The translations under genes were made by a program, and so were the position numbers. DNA of 64,000 nt, from NCBI RefSeq assembly GCF_012958305.1, contig NZ_JABBYO010000020.1:1-64000 (forward strand), in the 5' to 3' direction. This DNA comes from Tautonia rosea (GTDB lineage: Bacteria > Planctomycetota > Planctomycetia > Isosphaerales > Isosphaeraceae). A model generated the notes under the pieces. It searched no databases. It was given only the letters and a program-made list of their open reading frames with translations, and was not told the origin of the DNA. Positions 53,978 through 62,190 of the stretch are shown here, one piece after another; the stretch's first letter is position 1, and each line of letters starts with the position of its first letter.

Positions 53978-56965
53978 ATGAGCGCAAGCCATCGTTATCG
54001 ACCGCACTTGCTTCGGACGGCAGACCGCACCGACCCGCTCGTCGGCGAGCCGTCGCGGTCCCGCCGCCTCGCGCGGCCGACGATCGCGGCCCTCGCCTTC
54101 GGTGTCTGTCTCGTCGCCCTCGGCGCCGATGCCGACGGCCCCTATGGCCGGCTCGTCACCGAAATCCGCATCCAGGGCAACGATTCCGTCGCCGAGTCCC
54201 GCATCCGCGCCAAGCTTCTCACCCGAACAGGCCGCCCCCTCGATCCCGACACGGTCGAAAGCGACTTCCGATCGCTCAAAAATACGCAATGGTTCTCGCA
54301 TGTTCGCGCCACGTTCCTCGAAGACCCCGACCGCGGCGGCATCATCCTCCTCTACAAGGTCGAGGAAATGCCCGTGCTCGACGCCGTCGAGTTCCGCGGC
54401 CGATGGGCCATCAGCCAGAAAAACCTTGAGGAAGCCACCGGCCTGAAGGCCGGCGCCCGCGCCGACGGCATCCGCGCCCAGTCCGCCGTCGCCCAGATCC
54501 GCCGCCTCTACGAAGAAAAAGGCTACCTCCAGGCCGAGGTCCGCCTGCTCGAAGGGGCCAAGGCCGGCGACACGCGCGTCGTCTTCGAGATTTTCGAGGG
54601 CCCCAAGTTCAAGGTCGGCGCCGTCGACTTCGAGGGCAACACCGTCTTCTCCGACGCCACCCTAAAGACCAAGATCCAGTCCAAGCCCCCGATCCTTGGC
54701 TTCCTCGGCCCCGGCTACAATGCCGAAGGCCCCGAGGAAGACGCCCGCCGCATCGTCGAGGCCTACCAGGCCATCGGCTACTTCGAATGCCAGTGCACCC
54801 CCGTCACCCGCCACGGCGGCCGCGTCGGCGACCTCCGCCTCAGCTTCGTCATCTCCGAAGGCCCTGAGTATTCCGTCCGCGACATCCGCTTCGAAGGCCA
54901 GGAACTCATCGCCGAGGAGGAGCTGCGCGAAGGCCTCGTCCTCCACTCCGGCCAACCCTTCCGCGACAACCTCCGCCAGCGCGACATGATCACCCTCACC
55001 GAGCGATACACCGCCATCGGCTGCATTGATGTCGATATCCTGCCCGAACCCCGCTTCACCGACACCCCCGGCGTCGTCGATCTCGTCTACACCATCAACG
55101 AGGGAGACCGCTACCTCCTCGGTGCCATCAACATCAAGGGGAACGAGCGCACCCGAGCCAAGGTCATCCTCCGCGAGCTGGCCGCCGCCGGGCTTTTGCC
55201 CGGCGAGCCCCTCGACGGCCGCCGCATGGAAACCGCCCAGAAACGCCTGGCCAACCTGAACTTCTTCGTCAACGATCCCCAGCAAGGCGAGCCGATCAAG
55301 ATGGCGATCACCAATCGCCGAGGCCCCGACGCCCCTTACGGCGAGGTCGCCCTGCCCGACCTCGACGAGATCGTCCGCCAGGCCCGCTTCCAGACCCCCG
55401 ACGAACCGGTTCAACTCGCCCACTTCGAACCAACCACCGTGGACGACGACGGGCCGGTGCCCCTCGTCCACTACCGACCCGCTCCCCTTGATGAGCCGCA
55501 GGCCGATGCCTCGATCCAGCGCGCCCGCTTCCAGGCGGTCGACGACCTCGGCCCTCCCGGCGGTGTCCCCGACCTGCCGCCCATCCCCCCCATCGACATC
55601 GAACCCCTCGCCCCCGGCGACGGCCCGGCCGCGGTCACGCCCTTCGGCTCCGGAGGTGCCTTCGAGCCCACCCCCGACGCCCTGCCTCCCATCGATGTGC
55701 CCCCACTCGTCGAGCCGCTGCCCCCTGGTCTCGGAGGCCGCCCCATCCCCCCCTCGTCCGACGGCACCCCCATTGGCACCTTTCCGTCCACGCCCGGTAT
55801 GAACTTCTCCGACGTCGGCCCAGACCGTCAGGAACCGTTCCCGAACCGCTCCTTTGCCGACATCGCCACCCAGGCCGAGCCCCGAGGCTCCGGCCGCTCC
55901 TTCGCCGACCTGGATGTCGAGGTGCAGGAAGCCCCCACCGGCCGCATTTTGCTGGGTTTCGGTGCCACCAGCTTCGGCGGCCTCAGCGGCAACTTCATTG
56001 TCCACGAACGCAACTTCGACCTCTTCAACGTCCCCCGCTCCTTCCGCGAGCTGCTCAACGGCCAGGCCTTCCGCGGCGCAGGCCAGGAGTTCCGCCTCGA
56101 ACTCTCCCCCGGCACTCAGATCAACCGCGCCGTCGTCAGCTTCCGCGAGCCCGATCTCTTCAATCAACGCATCGGCCTCAATACCTCCGGTTACGCCTTC
56201 TCACGCTTCTATCCCGACTTCTTCGAGCAGCGCGCCGGCGGCCGCTTCGCCCTCGGCAAGCAGTTCGGCACCCAGACCTACGCCGACTTCGCCGTCCGCG
56301 CCGAAAACGTGAACGTCTCCGGTTTCCAGACCCCCGCCCCGGCCGAGTTTTATGCCGTCTCCGGCAACACCTTCCTCGCCACCCTCCGGCCCAGCCTCCA
56401 CTTCGACAACCGCAACGACCCCTTCCTTCCCAGCAACGGCTCCTATCTTGAATTCGCCTATGAACAAGGGTTCGGCGACTTCACCTTCCCCAAGTTCACC
56501 GTCGAAGGCCGCCAGCACTTCACCGTCTGGCAGCGCCCGGACATGACCGGCAAACATATCCTCAGTATGCGAGGCTTCTTCGGCATCTCCGGCGCCGACA
56601 CCCCGCTCTACGAACGCTTCTACGCCGGTGACTTCCGCAGCCTCCGCGGCTTCGCCTATCGCGGCGTCGGCCCCTACGTCCTCGGCCAGAACGTCGGCGG
56701 CACCATGAGCCTGCTCGGCTCGATCGAGTACCAGTTCCCCCTCACCGCCAACGACCAGTTCCAGATGGTCGTCTTCTCCGACACCGGCACCGTCGAGAAC
56801 GGCTATTCGATCACCGACTACCGCGTCTCCGTCGGCACCGGCCTCCGCGTCACCCTCCCCGCCCTCGGCCCCCTCCCCCTCGCCTTCGACATCGCCTTCC
56901 CCGTCGTCAAGGGTCCCGACGACCGCGAACGCATCTTCACCTTCTTCATCGGCGCCTTCTATTGA
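53978..56965 (+). CDS. bamA: BamA/Omp85 outer-membrane assembly protein with Pro-rich insertion
   Basis: A 995-residue insertase for outer-membrane barrels. The start at 53,978 (MSASHRYRPHLL) places a signal peptide near residues 34-52 (TIAALAFGVCLVALGADAD). Residues 55-440 hold POTRA-type repeats (VTEIRIQGNDSVAESRIRAK, FKVGAVDFEGNTVFSDATLK, YSVRDIRFEGQELIAEEELR, YLLGAINIKGNERTRAKVIL). About 200 residues rich in Pro, Asp and Gly (440-640) then interrupt the last POTRA. Its final strand resumes at DLDVEVQEAPTGRILLGFGA, and the 16-strand barrel runs to the C-terminal Tyr (FFIGAFY). The conserved RGF motif is SLRGFAYRGVGP. The insertion is unusual and is described separately. Confidence 0.92.
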   Translation: MSASHRYRPHLLRTADRTDPLVGEPSRSRRLARPTIAALAFGVCLVALGADADGPYGRLVTEIRIQGNDSVAESRIRAKLLTRTGRPLDPDTVESDFRSLKNTQWFSHVRATFLEDPDRGGIILLYKVEEMPVLDAVEFRGRWAISQKNLEEATGLKAGARADGIRAQSAVAQIRRLYEEKGYLQAEVRLLEGAKAGDTRVVFEIFEGPKFKVGAVDFEGNTVFSDATLKTKIQSKPPILGFLGPGYNAEGPEEDARRIVEAYQAIGYFECQCTPVTRHGGRVGDLRLSFVISEGPEYSVRDIRFEGQELIAEEELREGLVLHSGQPFRDNLRQRDMITLTERYTAIGCIDVDILPEPRFTDTPGVVDLVYTINEGDRYLLGAINIKGNERTRAKVILRELAAAGLLPGEPLDGRRMETAQKRLANLNFFVNDPQQGEPIKMAITNRRGPDAPYGEVALPDLDEIVRQARFQTPDEPVQLAHFEPTTVDDDGPVPLVHYRPAPLDEPQADASIQRARFQAVDDLGPPGGVPDLPPIPPIDIEPLAPGDGPAAVTPFGSGGAFEPTPDALPPIDVPPLVEPLPPGLGGRPIPPSSDGTPIGTFPSTPGMNFSDVGPDRQEPFPNRSFADIATQAEPRGSGRSFADLDVEVQEAPTGRILLGFGATSFGGLSGNFIVHERNFDLFNVPRSFRELLNGQAFRGAGQEFRLELSPGTQINRAVVSFREPDLFNQRIGLNTSGYAFSRFYPDFFEQRAGGRFALGKQFGTQTYADFAVRAENVNVSGFQTPAPAEFYAVSGNTFLATLRPSLHFDNRNDPFLPSNGSYLEFAYEQGFGDFTFPKFTVEGRQHFTVWQRPDMTGKHILSMRGFFGISGADTPLYERFYAGDFRSLRGFAYRGVGPYVLGQNVGGTMSLLGSIEYQFPLTANDQFQMVVFSDTGTVENGYSITDYRVSVGTGLRVTLPALGPLPLAFDIAFPVVKGPDDRERIFTFFIGAFY

Positions 56966-56983
56966 TCCCTCATCCGTTCCTCC

Positions 56984-57075
56984 CCCTCTCCCCGCCCTCG
57001 GGGAGAGGGCCCAGCGTGGTGAAGCGCTTCGCCTCAACGAAGACGATCTCCCTCTCCCCGCTCGCGGGGAGAGGG
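56984..57075. repeat. Two tandem 10 bp-arm hairpins after bamA
   Basis: CCCTCTCCCC-GCCCTC-GGGGAGAGGG (56,984-57,009) and CCCTCTCCCC-GCTCGC-GGGGAGAGGG (57,050-57,075) have identical arms and differ only in the loop. Repeats with such CCCTCTCCC...GGGAGAGGG arms are found between genes in many GC-rich bacteria. They are likely to end bamA transcripts or stabilise their 3' end. Confidence 0.85.
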
Positions 57076-57178
57076 CCGGGGTGAGGGGTCCCTCTCCAGG
57101 CTGCCCCGCTCGGCCTCCTCGCCACCGGCCACCCTGCTACCCTGCCACCCTTGGAACGGAATCATATCATTTGATCAC

Positions 57179-57275
57179 CGGGTGGCCCGGGTTCCGCGCA
57201 GCGGACCCCGGGCGAGGGCTCAGCAGGCCCATGCGACTCCGCCCGGGGTCCGCTGCGCGGAACCCGGGCCACCCG
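57179..57275. repeat. Perfect 35 bp inverted repeat
   Basis: Arms 57,179-57,213 and 57,241-57,275 are exact reverse complements, each containing GGGTTCCGCGCAGCGGACCC, separated by 27 bases. Such long, perfect arms suggest a mobile palindromic element (REP/BIME-like), as no gene is inside. The outer ends (CGGGTGGCCC) resemble the ends of the MITE-like element 75 bp to the right. Confidence 0.88.
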
Positions 57276-57348
57276 CCGTGCCGTTGTCCGGTCGGCGCCG
57301 CCCCACGATGCCGATCCGGATGCCGTGCCTGTCCCTCACGCCTGGCGG

Positions 57349-57651
57349 GTGGCCCCGGTTGCTCGCCAACCCCCCCCTTTCAACATTTACGGAGACTTAT
57401 TCGGGACAAGAGGTTGCGCCAACGAAGCTGGAAATCGGCTGGGTTCTTGCCCCGGCATCCTGTGAACGCCGGGGTCGCTGGCCACATGAACCGGCCCCGA
57501 TCCAGACCTTCCGGGGGCCGCAGGCCGCGAACCGAGAAGTCGGATCGACAACCGACACCACATCGGGAAGCAGCCGAAATTGCACAACCCCATTCACAAT
57601 ATTGCCTTCCGCAAATGTTGAAAGGGGGGGTTGGCGAGCAACCGGGGCCAC
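57349..57651. mobile_element. MITE-like element with 44 bp terminal inverted repeats
   Basis: The terminal arms GTGGCCCCGGTTGCTCGCCA... (57,349-57,393) and ...TGGCGAGCAACCGGGGCCAC (57,608-57,651) are reverse complements over about 44 bp with one base mismatch and one C-run length difference. The 214 bp between encodes no protein. Size (303 bp), arms and lack of coding capacity fit a miniature inverted-repeat transposable element. No clear target duplication was seen. The gap 56,966-57,711 contains nothing else recognised. Confidence 0.7.
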
Positions 57652-57711
57652 ACGCGAGCCACCGGGGCCACCAGCGGACCGGGTCTACCGGGCCGTTCGC
57701 TCAACTCCTGG

Positions 57712-58614
57712 TTATCCGGTGTCGCTAGAACCATCCTTTGGGATCGCAAGGATGATCATCTCCTTCACGATGTCGTCGTCATTGCCCTTCCAATGGCCGA
57801 GATTCACATAAACTTGCTCGTTCCCTGGCGGTATCGGTTGGGACAAATACCGGGCAGCCCTTACCAAGGGCATAGTCGATGGTTCTATCTTGAGTGTAGC
57901 CTCAATCTCGATTCGATCGATGTGAAGTTCCAAACCCTCGGCTCGAACCAAATATCTGTCATTGAGATCGGAACTCGTCTGTATTCTTACCTTATAAGGT
58001 ACGCCAAAAACATTAATCCCATCAAACGTCTCGGGTGCATTGACGATCTGTCTCCAGATGTCCATCAAACTCACACTTTGACCCGAAAGTCGATCTACAA
58101 AACGCTGCTCGTCAATCTGAAATTTTCCGAGTTGGGGCTCTTGGCCCACCGAATCTTCAAGTCCCCGAAGATGAATTTTCACCGCGTTCAATTCGCCATG
58201 ATTGATGCACAATGGCGCAAATTTGGGGAGCCAATCAGCGACCACCTCATAATCCAAGTCTTCAAGGTTGCGAAGTTCGATGCCGACTGACGCTGCATAC
58301 TCTTTAGCACCCAAAGCAAAACCCGTCGTCGAAACCGCCATGACGCTCTTAAAGGCGAATCGTTGACGTCTTCCTACAAGTTGCTCGATCCAACTTACAG
58401 GCGCAGGGCCCTCAGACGGTCTATCCCTACACTCGATCAACGCGCGATAGGAACTGGTGCCGATTCTGCCTGTGATGACAATGTCCAACTCTGCTACTTG
58501 GTGACCCCTGTCGTTGTAGACAGGCCTTCTTGTCTCTACCGAAAATCCACCAGGAACGAGCCAGCCTTCGATGAGGGCTACCATACGTTCGAGAGATTTG
58601 CCGTCGTTTCGCAT
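57712..58614 (-). CDS. Mrr/restriction-endonuclease-like protein
   Basis: A 300-residue protein from the ATG at 58,614 (MRNDGKSLERMVALIEGWLV); a GTG 21 bp upstream is possible. Residues 5-110 fit the PD-(D/E)xK nuclease fold of the Mrr type: helix SLERMVALIEGWL, strands with AELD44IVITG and YRALIE61-C-R63, helix PVSWIEQLVGRRQRF, then KSVMAVSTTGFALGAKEYA. The usual catalytic Lys is an Arg here, so activity is uncertain. The rest (residues 120-300) is a mostly beta domain I do not recognise. It lies 151 bp downstream of a HEPN-like gene on the same strand and next to a MITE-like element. It may be a DNA-cleaving defence protein. Confidence 0.68.
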   Translation of the reverse strand: MRNDGKSLERMVALIEGWLVPGGFSVETRRPVYNDRGHQVAELDIVITGRIGTSSYRALIECRDRPSEGPAPVSWIEQLVGRRQRFAFKSVMAVSTTGFALGAKEYAASVGIELRNLEDLDYEVVADWLPKFAPLCINHGELNAVKIHLRGLEDSVGQEPQLGKFQIDEQRFVDRLSGQSVSLMDIWRQIVNAPETFDGINVFGVPYKVRIQTSSDLNDRYLVRAEGLELHIDRIEIEATLKIEPSTMPLVRAARYLSQPIPPGNEQVYVNLGHWKGNDDDIVKEMIILAIPKDGSSDTG

Positions 58615-58765
58615 CGAGTAGAACCTATCAGGCACAAGTCCGGAGACAGGAGAACCGCTCTACGCCAAAGCTCAGCGGACCCAGACGGCAAGGATCAGCC
58701 CCGATGTTACCACAGAGCGATCGCGTCGGCCGGGGTCCTCTACCGCACCGGGATAGACGGTTCTC

Positions 58766-59599
58766 TTACTCGGGAATCAACAGTTGCTCATCTACAGGCA
58801 GCCTCTCAGTCGGTGGACGACGATCTATATCCAGGAAGCGTTCTCGCCAGTCGTGGAGGAACCGGTAGCACACTTCCTCGATCGCTGGAAGGCGGTTGGC
58901 TACCTCGGCAACCTTATGTACATCGATGAAGGCAACACCATGAGACACGTCCAGCCTGACCGCGTAACTCTCGTCGATCCACTTGTCACGTCCCGCAATC
59001 ACCGGCCACGCTGCACACGGACCCCACAGAGCCTCAAAGCAGGCCCAAACTTGGTTCTTGCTGCCCTTCTTGGCTCGCTCCATGTCGATCGAGGGGACGT
59101 AGCGATAGTACTTGCTAGCGACGATCTCGATGGCGTTCCAGAACGCCAGGAACCTGTCCAGCGGGTCGTCAGTCGTCAGCCCTTTGCGATACCAGCCCAG
59201 ACTGCGTAGGAATGAAGGGCTTCCTCGTGCCAACTGGTGCGCTTCGCTAAAGGCGCTCTCAAACTGTTCCGGCTCGATGACCTGCCGTACTACGTGGCGT
59301 TGAGCAGGCATCCGCTCGCGCTCGGTCAGGCTCAAGTACATGGGGTGGTTGACCGCCAATGTAAGAGCATCGAGCATATGCCCGAAGAAGAAAACGGCGG
59401 CTTTGTAGGCGACCACATCGTCCGGTGCGCGGGCCGTCACCGTCGTCTTGAGGCCCGACGGTATCCCCATGATCTCGATATCACTGTAGAAGGGATCATG
59501 GACACGGAACCCTTTCTGCTGGGTAGTCCGCACGCGACGATGAACCGTGGCCGGGCCGTCTACATACAGAACGACTTCCCAGATAGGCGAGTCCGCCAT
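58766..59599 (-). CDS. HEPN-like protein of unknown function
   Basis: A 277-residue protein from the ATG at 59,599 (MADSPIWEVVLYVDGPATVH). The longer frame upstream is not protein-like. The first part is beta-rich (VVLYVDGPATVHRRVRTTQQ). The second half is helical, with PLDRFLAFWNAIEIVASKYY, then SYAVRLDVSHGVAF. This R-x4-H (R about 213, H about 218) in a helix is the active-site pattern of HEPN ribonucleases, and the layout resembles the Apea-like HEPN group, where RxxIxHG is common. The protein may therefore be an RNase or a HEPN-type adaptor. It precedes the Mrr-like gene by 151 bp in the same direction. No antitoxin was identified. Confidence 0.6.
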   Translation of the reverse strand: MADSPIWEVVLYVDGPATVHRRVRTTQQKGFRVHDPFYSDIEIMGIPSGLKTTVTARAPDDVVAYKAAVFFFGHMLDALTLAVNHPMYLSLTERERMPAQRHVVRQVIEPEQFESAFSEAHQLARGSPSFLRSLGWYRKGLTTDDPLDRFLAFWNAIEIVASKYYRYVPSIDMERAKKGSKNQVWACFEALWGPCAAWPVIAGRDKWIDESYAVRLDVSHGVAFIDVHKVAEVANRLPAIEEVCYRFLHDWRERFLDIDRRPPTERLPVDEQLLIPE

Positions 59600-59975
59600 C
59601 CGCCTTGCCTCCGCTTTAGCCGACAAACACGTTGTATACGAACGAACACCATCGTTCAAAACACGCCTCTTCGTCCCGAGAACCCGTTCCTTCAGCCAAT
59701 TCTCTCGGCATTCTTGCGACGCGACAAGCGAATTCACGGTGAAACGCCGACGAACACAGGGCGACCAACATCGAAGCCGATCGGCTTCACAAAGGGCACC
59801 GGGGATGCCCCTCGGGCGACCCGACGGGCCGATCCGGCAGACGGGCCGGAAAAAGTGCTTAAACCCGCCCATCGCCACGATGATATCAGGATACGGCCGA
59901 TCATCGTCCGAACACACACACAACCGTCCACCGACCGAATCACGCCATGCCCCCGCTCCCGAGAGGCGATCCCCC
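59600..59975. other. Divergent promoter region, 376 bp
   Basis: This gap separates the leftward HEPN-like gene and the rightward 433-codon gene. Extended open frames on both strands are not protein-like. No operator, RNA gene or repeat is evident. Both promoters should lie here. Confidence 0.45.
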
Positions 59976-61277
59976 ATGAGCACGCACCACGATCACGACG
60001 CAGGCCAGGAACCGCCCCGACCCGGACCCCGGACCGAGGAGGGCAAGGCCGCATGCTCGGCCAACGCCACGACCCACGGTCTGACCGCAAAACGGCCGCT
60101 CTCCGAGGAGGAGGCCGAGCGGATGAGGGTCATCGTCGACCAGTGGACGGTCAAGGCCATGCCCGAGACGCCGCCGGAGGAGGCACTGATCGCGTCGGCG
60201 GCAATCGAATATGTGCGCTATTTGCGCTGCGTCGAGGCCGAGGAGTCGCGGCTCGGGCCGGCGATCAGGGACGCCGTGCGCGACTGGCGCGAGGCGCAGC
60301 GGCATGCGATCCGGCGCAAGGCCCAGAACCTGCCGAACGACCCGGAACTGGTCGCCGCCGATCTCCTCGAATCGGCCTTCGGCATCGACTGGATGCTGCG
60401 GCACTGGCGAAACCTGCTGGACCTGATCGACCGAGGGGTCGGCTGGACCGGCGACAACCTGATCCAGGCAATGCACCTGCTCGGCCACAAGGCCGCCGCG
60501 CCGACCGACCCGACGAGCCTGCCCGCCTCGCTCTGGCAAAACGCCCTGACCGCCTTCCCGAAGGCGTGGAACCTCTCCGCCCCCCCGATCGGCGATCCCG
60601 AGGCCGTCGCCCGCATCCGGGCCATCGTCCTCGACACGATCGCCCACCTCGAAGCCCTCCGTCCCGTCGCCTGGGACGAGGTCGACGCCCCCCGAGAGCA
60701 GGTCGCCGAGGCCGCCGCCCTGATCGACACCTCCAAGGAAGGGCAGCTCCGTCACCGCTACCGCCGCGACGCCTTCCGCGACTTCCACCGCAGCCTCGCC
60801 GAGCTGACCCGCCTGCGCTCCGAGCGCTCCAAGACCCACGCCCGAGAGGCGAAGCTGATGGAGTCGGCCGCCTCCCGGCGCGATGACCGTCCGGCCTACG
60901 TCCCTCCCCCGAGCCGCCCCGAGCCGCCCGCGCCCGAATCACGAAACGAACCCCCTCCGGCGGCCGATCCTTCCACGAACGATCGACGCAACCCGTTCTC
61001 CGACCACGAGATGCCCAACGGAGCCCCAGTCCCCGCCTCGCCCGTCGAGGGGCGCACCAACGAGCGCACCGAGGGGCGCACCAATGAGCGCACCAGCGAG
61101 CGCCCCGAGGACCCTCGGACCGCCCCGGACGCCCCGAGCGGGGTCTCGCATCGCGCGAAGACCCCCGGGACCAAAGGGCGGAGTCATCCAGACAACCCGG
61201 CCCCCGAGAATCTTCGGAGGCCGGAAGGAGGGCCAGGCGATGCCGGGTCGACCGAGATCAATAGCTCAGCACGCTGA
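59976..61277 (+). CDS. Unknown protein with PRTEEGKAACSANATTHGLT motif
   Basis: A 433-residue soluble protein. From the ATG at 59,976 it has GPRTEEGKAACSANATTHGL, a motif (xTxEGKxxxxxNAxxHGL) seen at the start of unassigned proteins common in planctomycetes and acidobacteria. A helical central part follows to about residue 300 (EEAERMRVIVDQWTVKAMPE, LRHRYRRDAFRDFHRSLAEL). The tail is disordered and Pro/Arg-rich, with a degenerate repeat (EGRTNERTEGRTNERTSERP) encoded by near-identical DNA at 61,049-61,106. The 3' end overlaps the apt stop by 20 bp, tail to tail. The function is not known; a DNA-linked role has been guessed for similar N-termini without proof. Confidence 0.7.
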   Translation: MSTHHDHDAGQEPPRPGPRTEEGKAACSANATTHGLTAKRPLSEEEAERMRVIVDQWTVKAMPETPPEEALIASAAIEYVRYLRCVEAEESRLGPAIRDAVRDWREAQRHAIRRKAQNLPNDPELVAADLLESAFGIDWMLRHWRNLLDLIDRGVGWTGDNLIQAMHLLGHKAAAPTDPTSLPASLWQNALTAFPKAWNLSAPPIGDPEAVARIRAIVLDTIAHLEALRPVAWDEVDAPREQVAEAAALIDTSKEGQLRHRYRRDAFRDFHRSLAELTRLRSERSKTHAREAKLMESAASRRDDRPAYVPPPSRPEPPAPESRNEPPPAADPSTNDRRNPFSDHEMPNGAPVPASPVEGRTNERTEGRTNERTSERPEDPRTAPDAPSGVSHRAKTPGTKGRSHPDNPAPENLRRPEGGPGDAGSTEINSSAR

Positions 61278-61788
61278 CGATCTCCGTCGGCTCCAGCTTC
61301 GCCCGGCCTCCGAGGAAGCCCAGCTCCATCAGGAAGGCGCAGGCCACCACTTCGGCCCCGGCGTTGCGAACCAGGTCGCAGCAGGCCTTCATCGTTCCAC
61401 CGGTCGCCAGCACGTCGTCGACCACGAGAATCCGCTTGCCCGGCTCCAGGGCATCGCTGTGCATCTCAAGCCGGTCGGTCCCGTATTCGAGGGCGTACTC
61501 GGCATGAACGGTCGAGAACGGCAGCTTTCCCGCCTTGCGGATCGGCACCAGGCCAACCCCCAGCGCCAGCGCCATCGGGGCCGCCAGCAGGAACCCCCTC
61601 GCCTCGGCCGCGGCGATCCCGTCCACCTGCCGTCCCGCGAACGGTTCGGTCAGCCGCTCGATCGCCGTCCGGAAGGCTCCCGGATGGGCCAGCAGCGGCG
61701 TGATGTCCTTGAACTGGATTCCCGGCTTGGGAAAGTCGGGAATGTTGCGGATGTAAGCGTCGAGGTCCAGCGCGTCTGTCGAAGCCAT
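61258..61788 (-). CDS. apt: Adenine phosphoribosyltransferase
   Basis: A 176-residue cytoplasmic enzyme that converts adenine and PRPP to AMP in purine salvage. The start at 61,788 gives MASTDALDLDAYIRNIPDFP, the normal Apt start; the longer frame is not conserved-looking. It has GIQFKDITPLL, the flexible-loop part RKAGKLPFSTVHAEYALEYG, and the PRPP-binding loop RILVVDDVLATGGTMKA, all intact. AEARGFLLAAPMAL lies in the base-binding region. The length matches the family. Its 3' end overlaps the end of the convergent gene by 20 bp. Confidence 0.96.
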   Translation of the reverse strand: MASTDALDLDAYIRNIPDFPKPGIQFKDITPLLAHPGAFRTAIERLTEPFAGRQVDGIAAAEARGFLLAAPMALALGVGLVPIRKAGKLPFSTVHAEYALEYGTDRLEMHSDALEPGKRILVVDDVLATGGTMKACCDLVRNAGAEVVACAFLMELGFLGGRAKLEPTEIVSVLSY

Positions 61789-62190
61789 GCCCTGCAATTC
61801 TCCTTGAAGAAACGATTCCTGCCCAGGCCCCTTGACCATGCCCGAACCCGACCAAGCGTTCGCCCTTGCGTCGCGGATGCCGCGACCCGATCCGGACCCG
61901 ACGCCACCATACTCCGCCAACCGCCGCGGCGCCTACATTTGCGCTTGCTCCGAGTGCACTCCCGGACTCGGGCAACGGTGACGGGGAGACCCCGGCCCGA
62001 TCACCCCAATGACCCGGTCCAAGCAGGACCCCCGGAAAGTGAGATTGTGATGTGCTGGGGTTTCGACTATGGTCCGCTCGATCCTGCCGCAAGGACCCGT
62101 GCGGTTCTTGGCCTCGGGGCTGAGGTCGTCTCGTCCGAGGCAGATCGGGACCGCGTCGTCCTCGAACCCCGTCCGGGAGGGCGATCGGAC

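Noticed and set aside
56984-57075. The two CCCTCTCCCC hairpins as a CRISPR array
   Set aside because: Only two units of a self-complementary hairpin, short loop and no spacers of uniform length.
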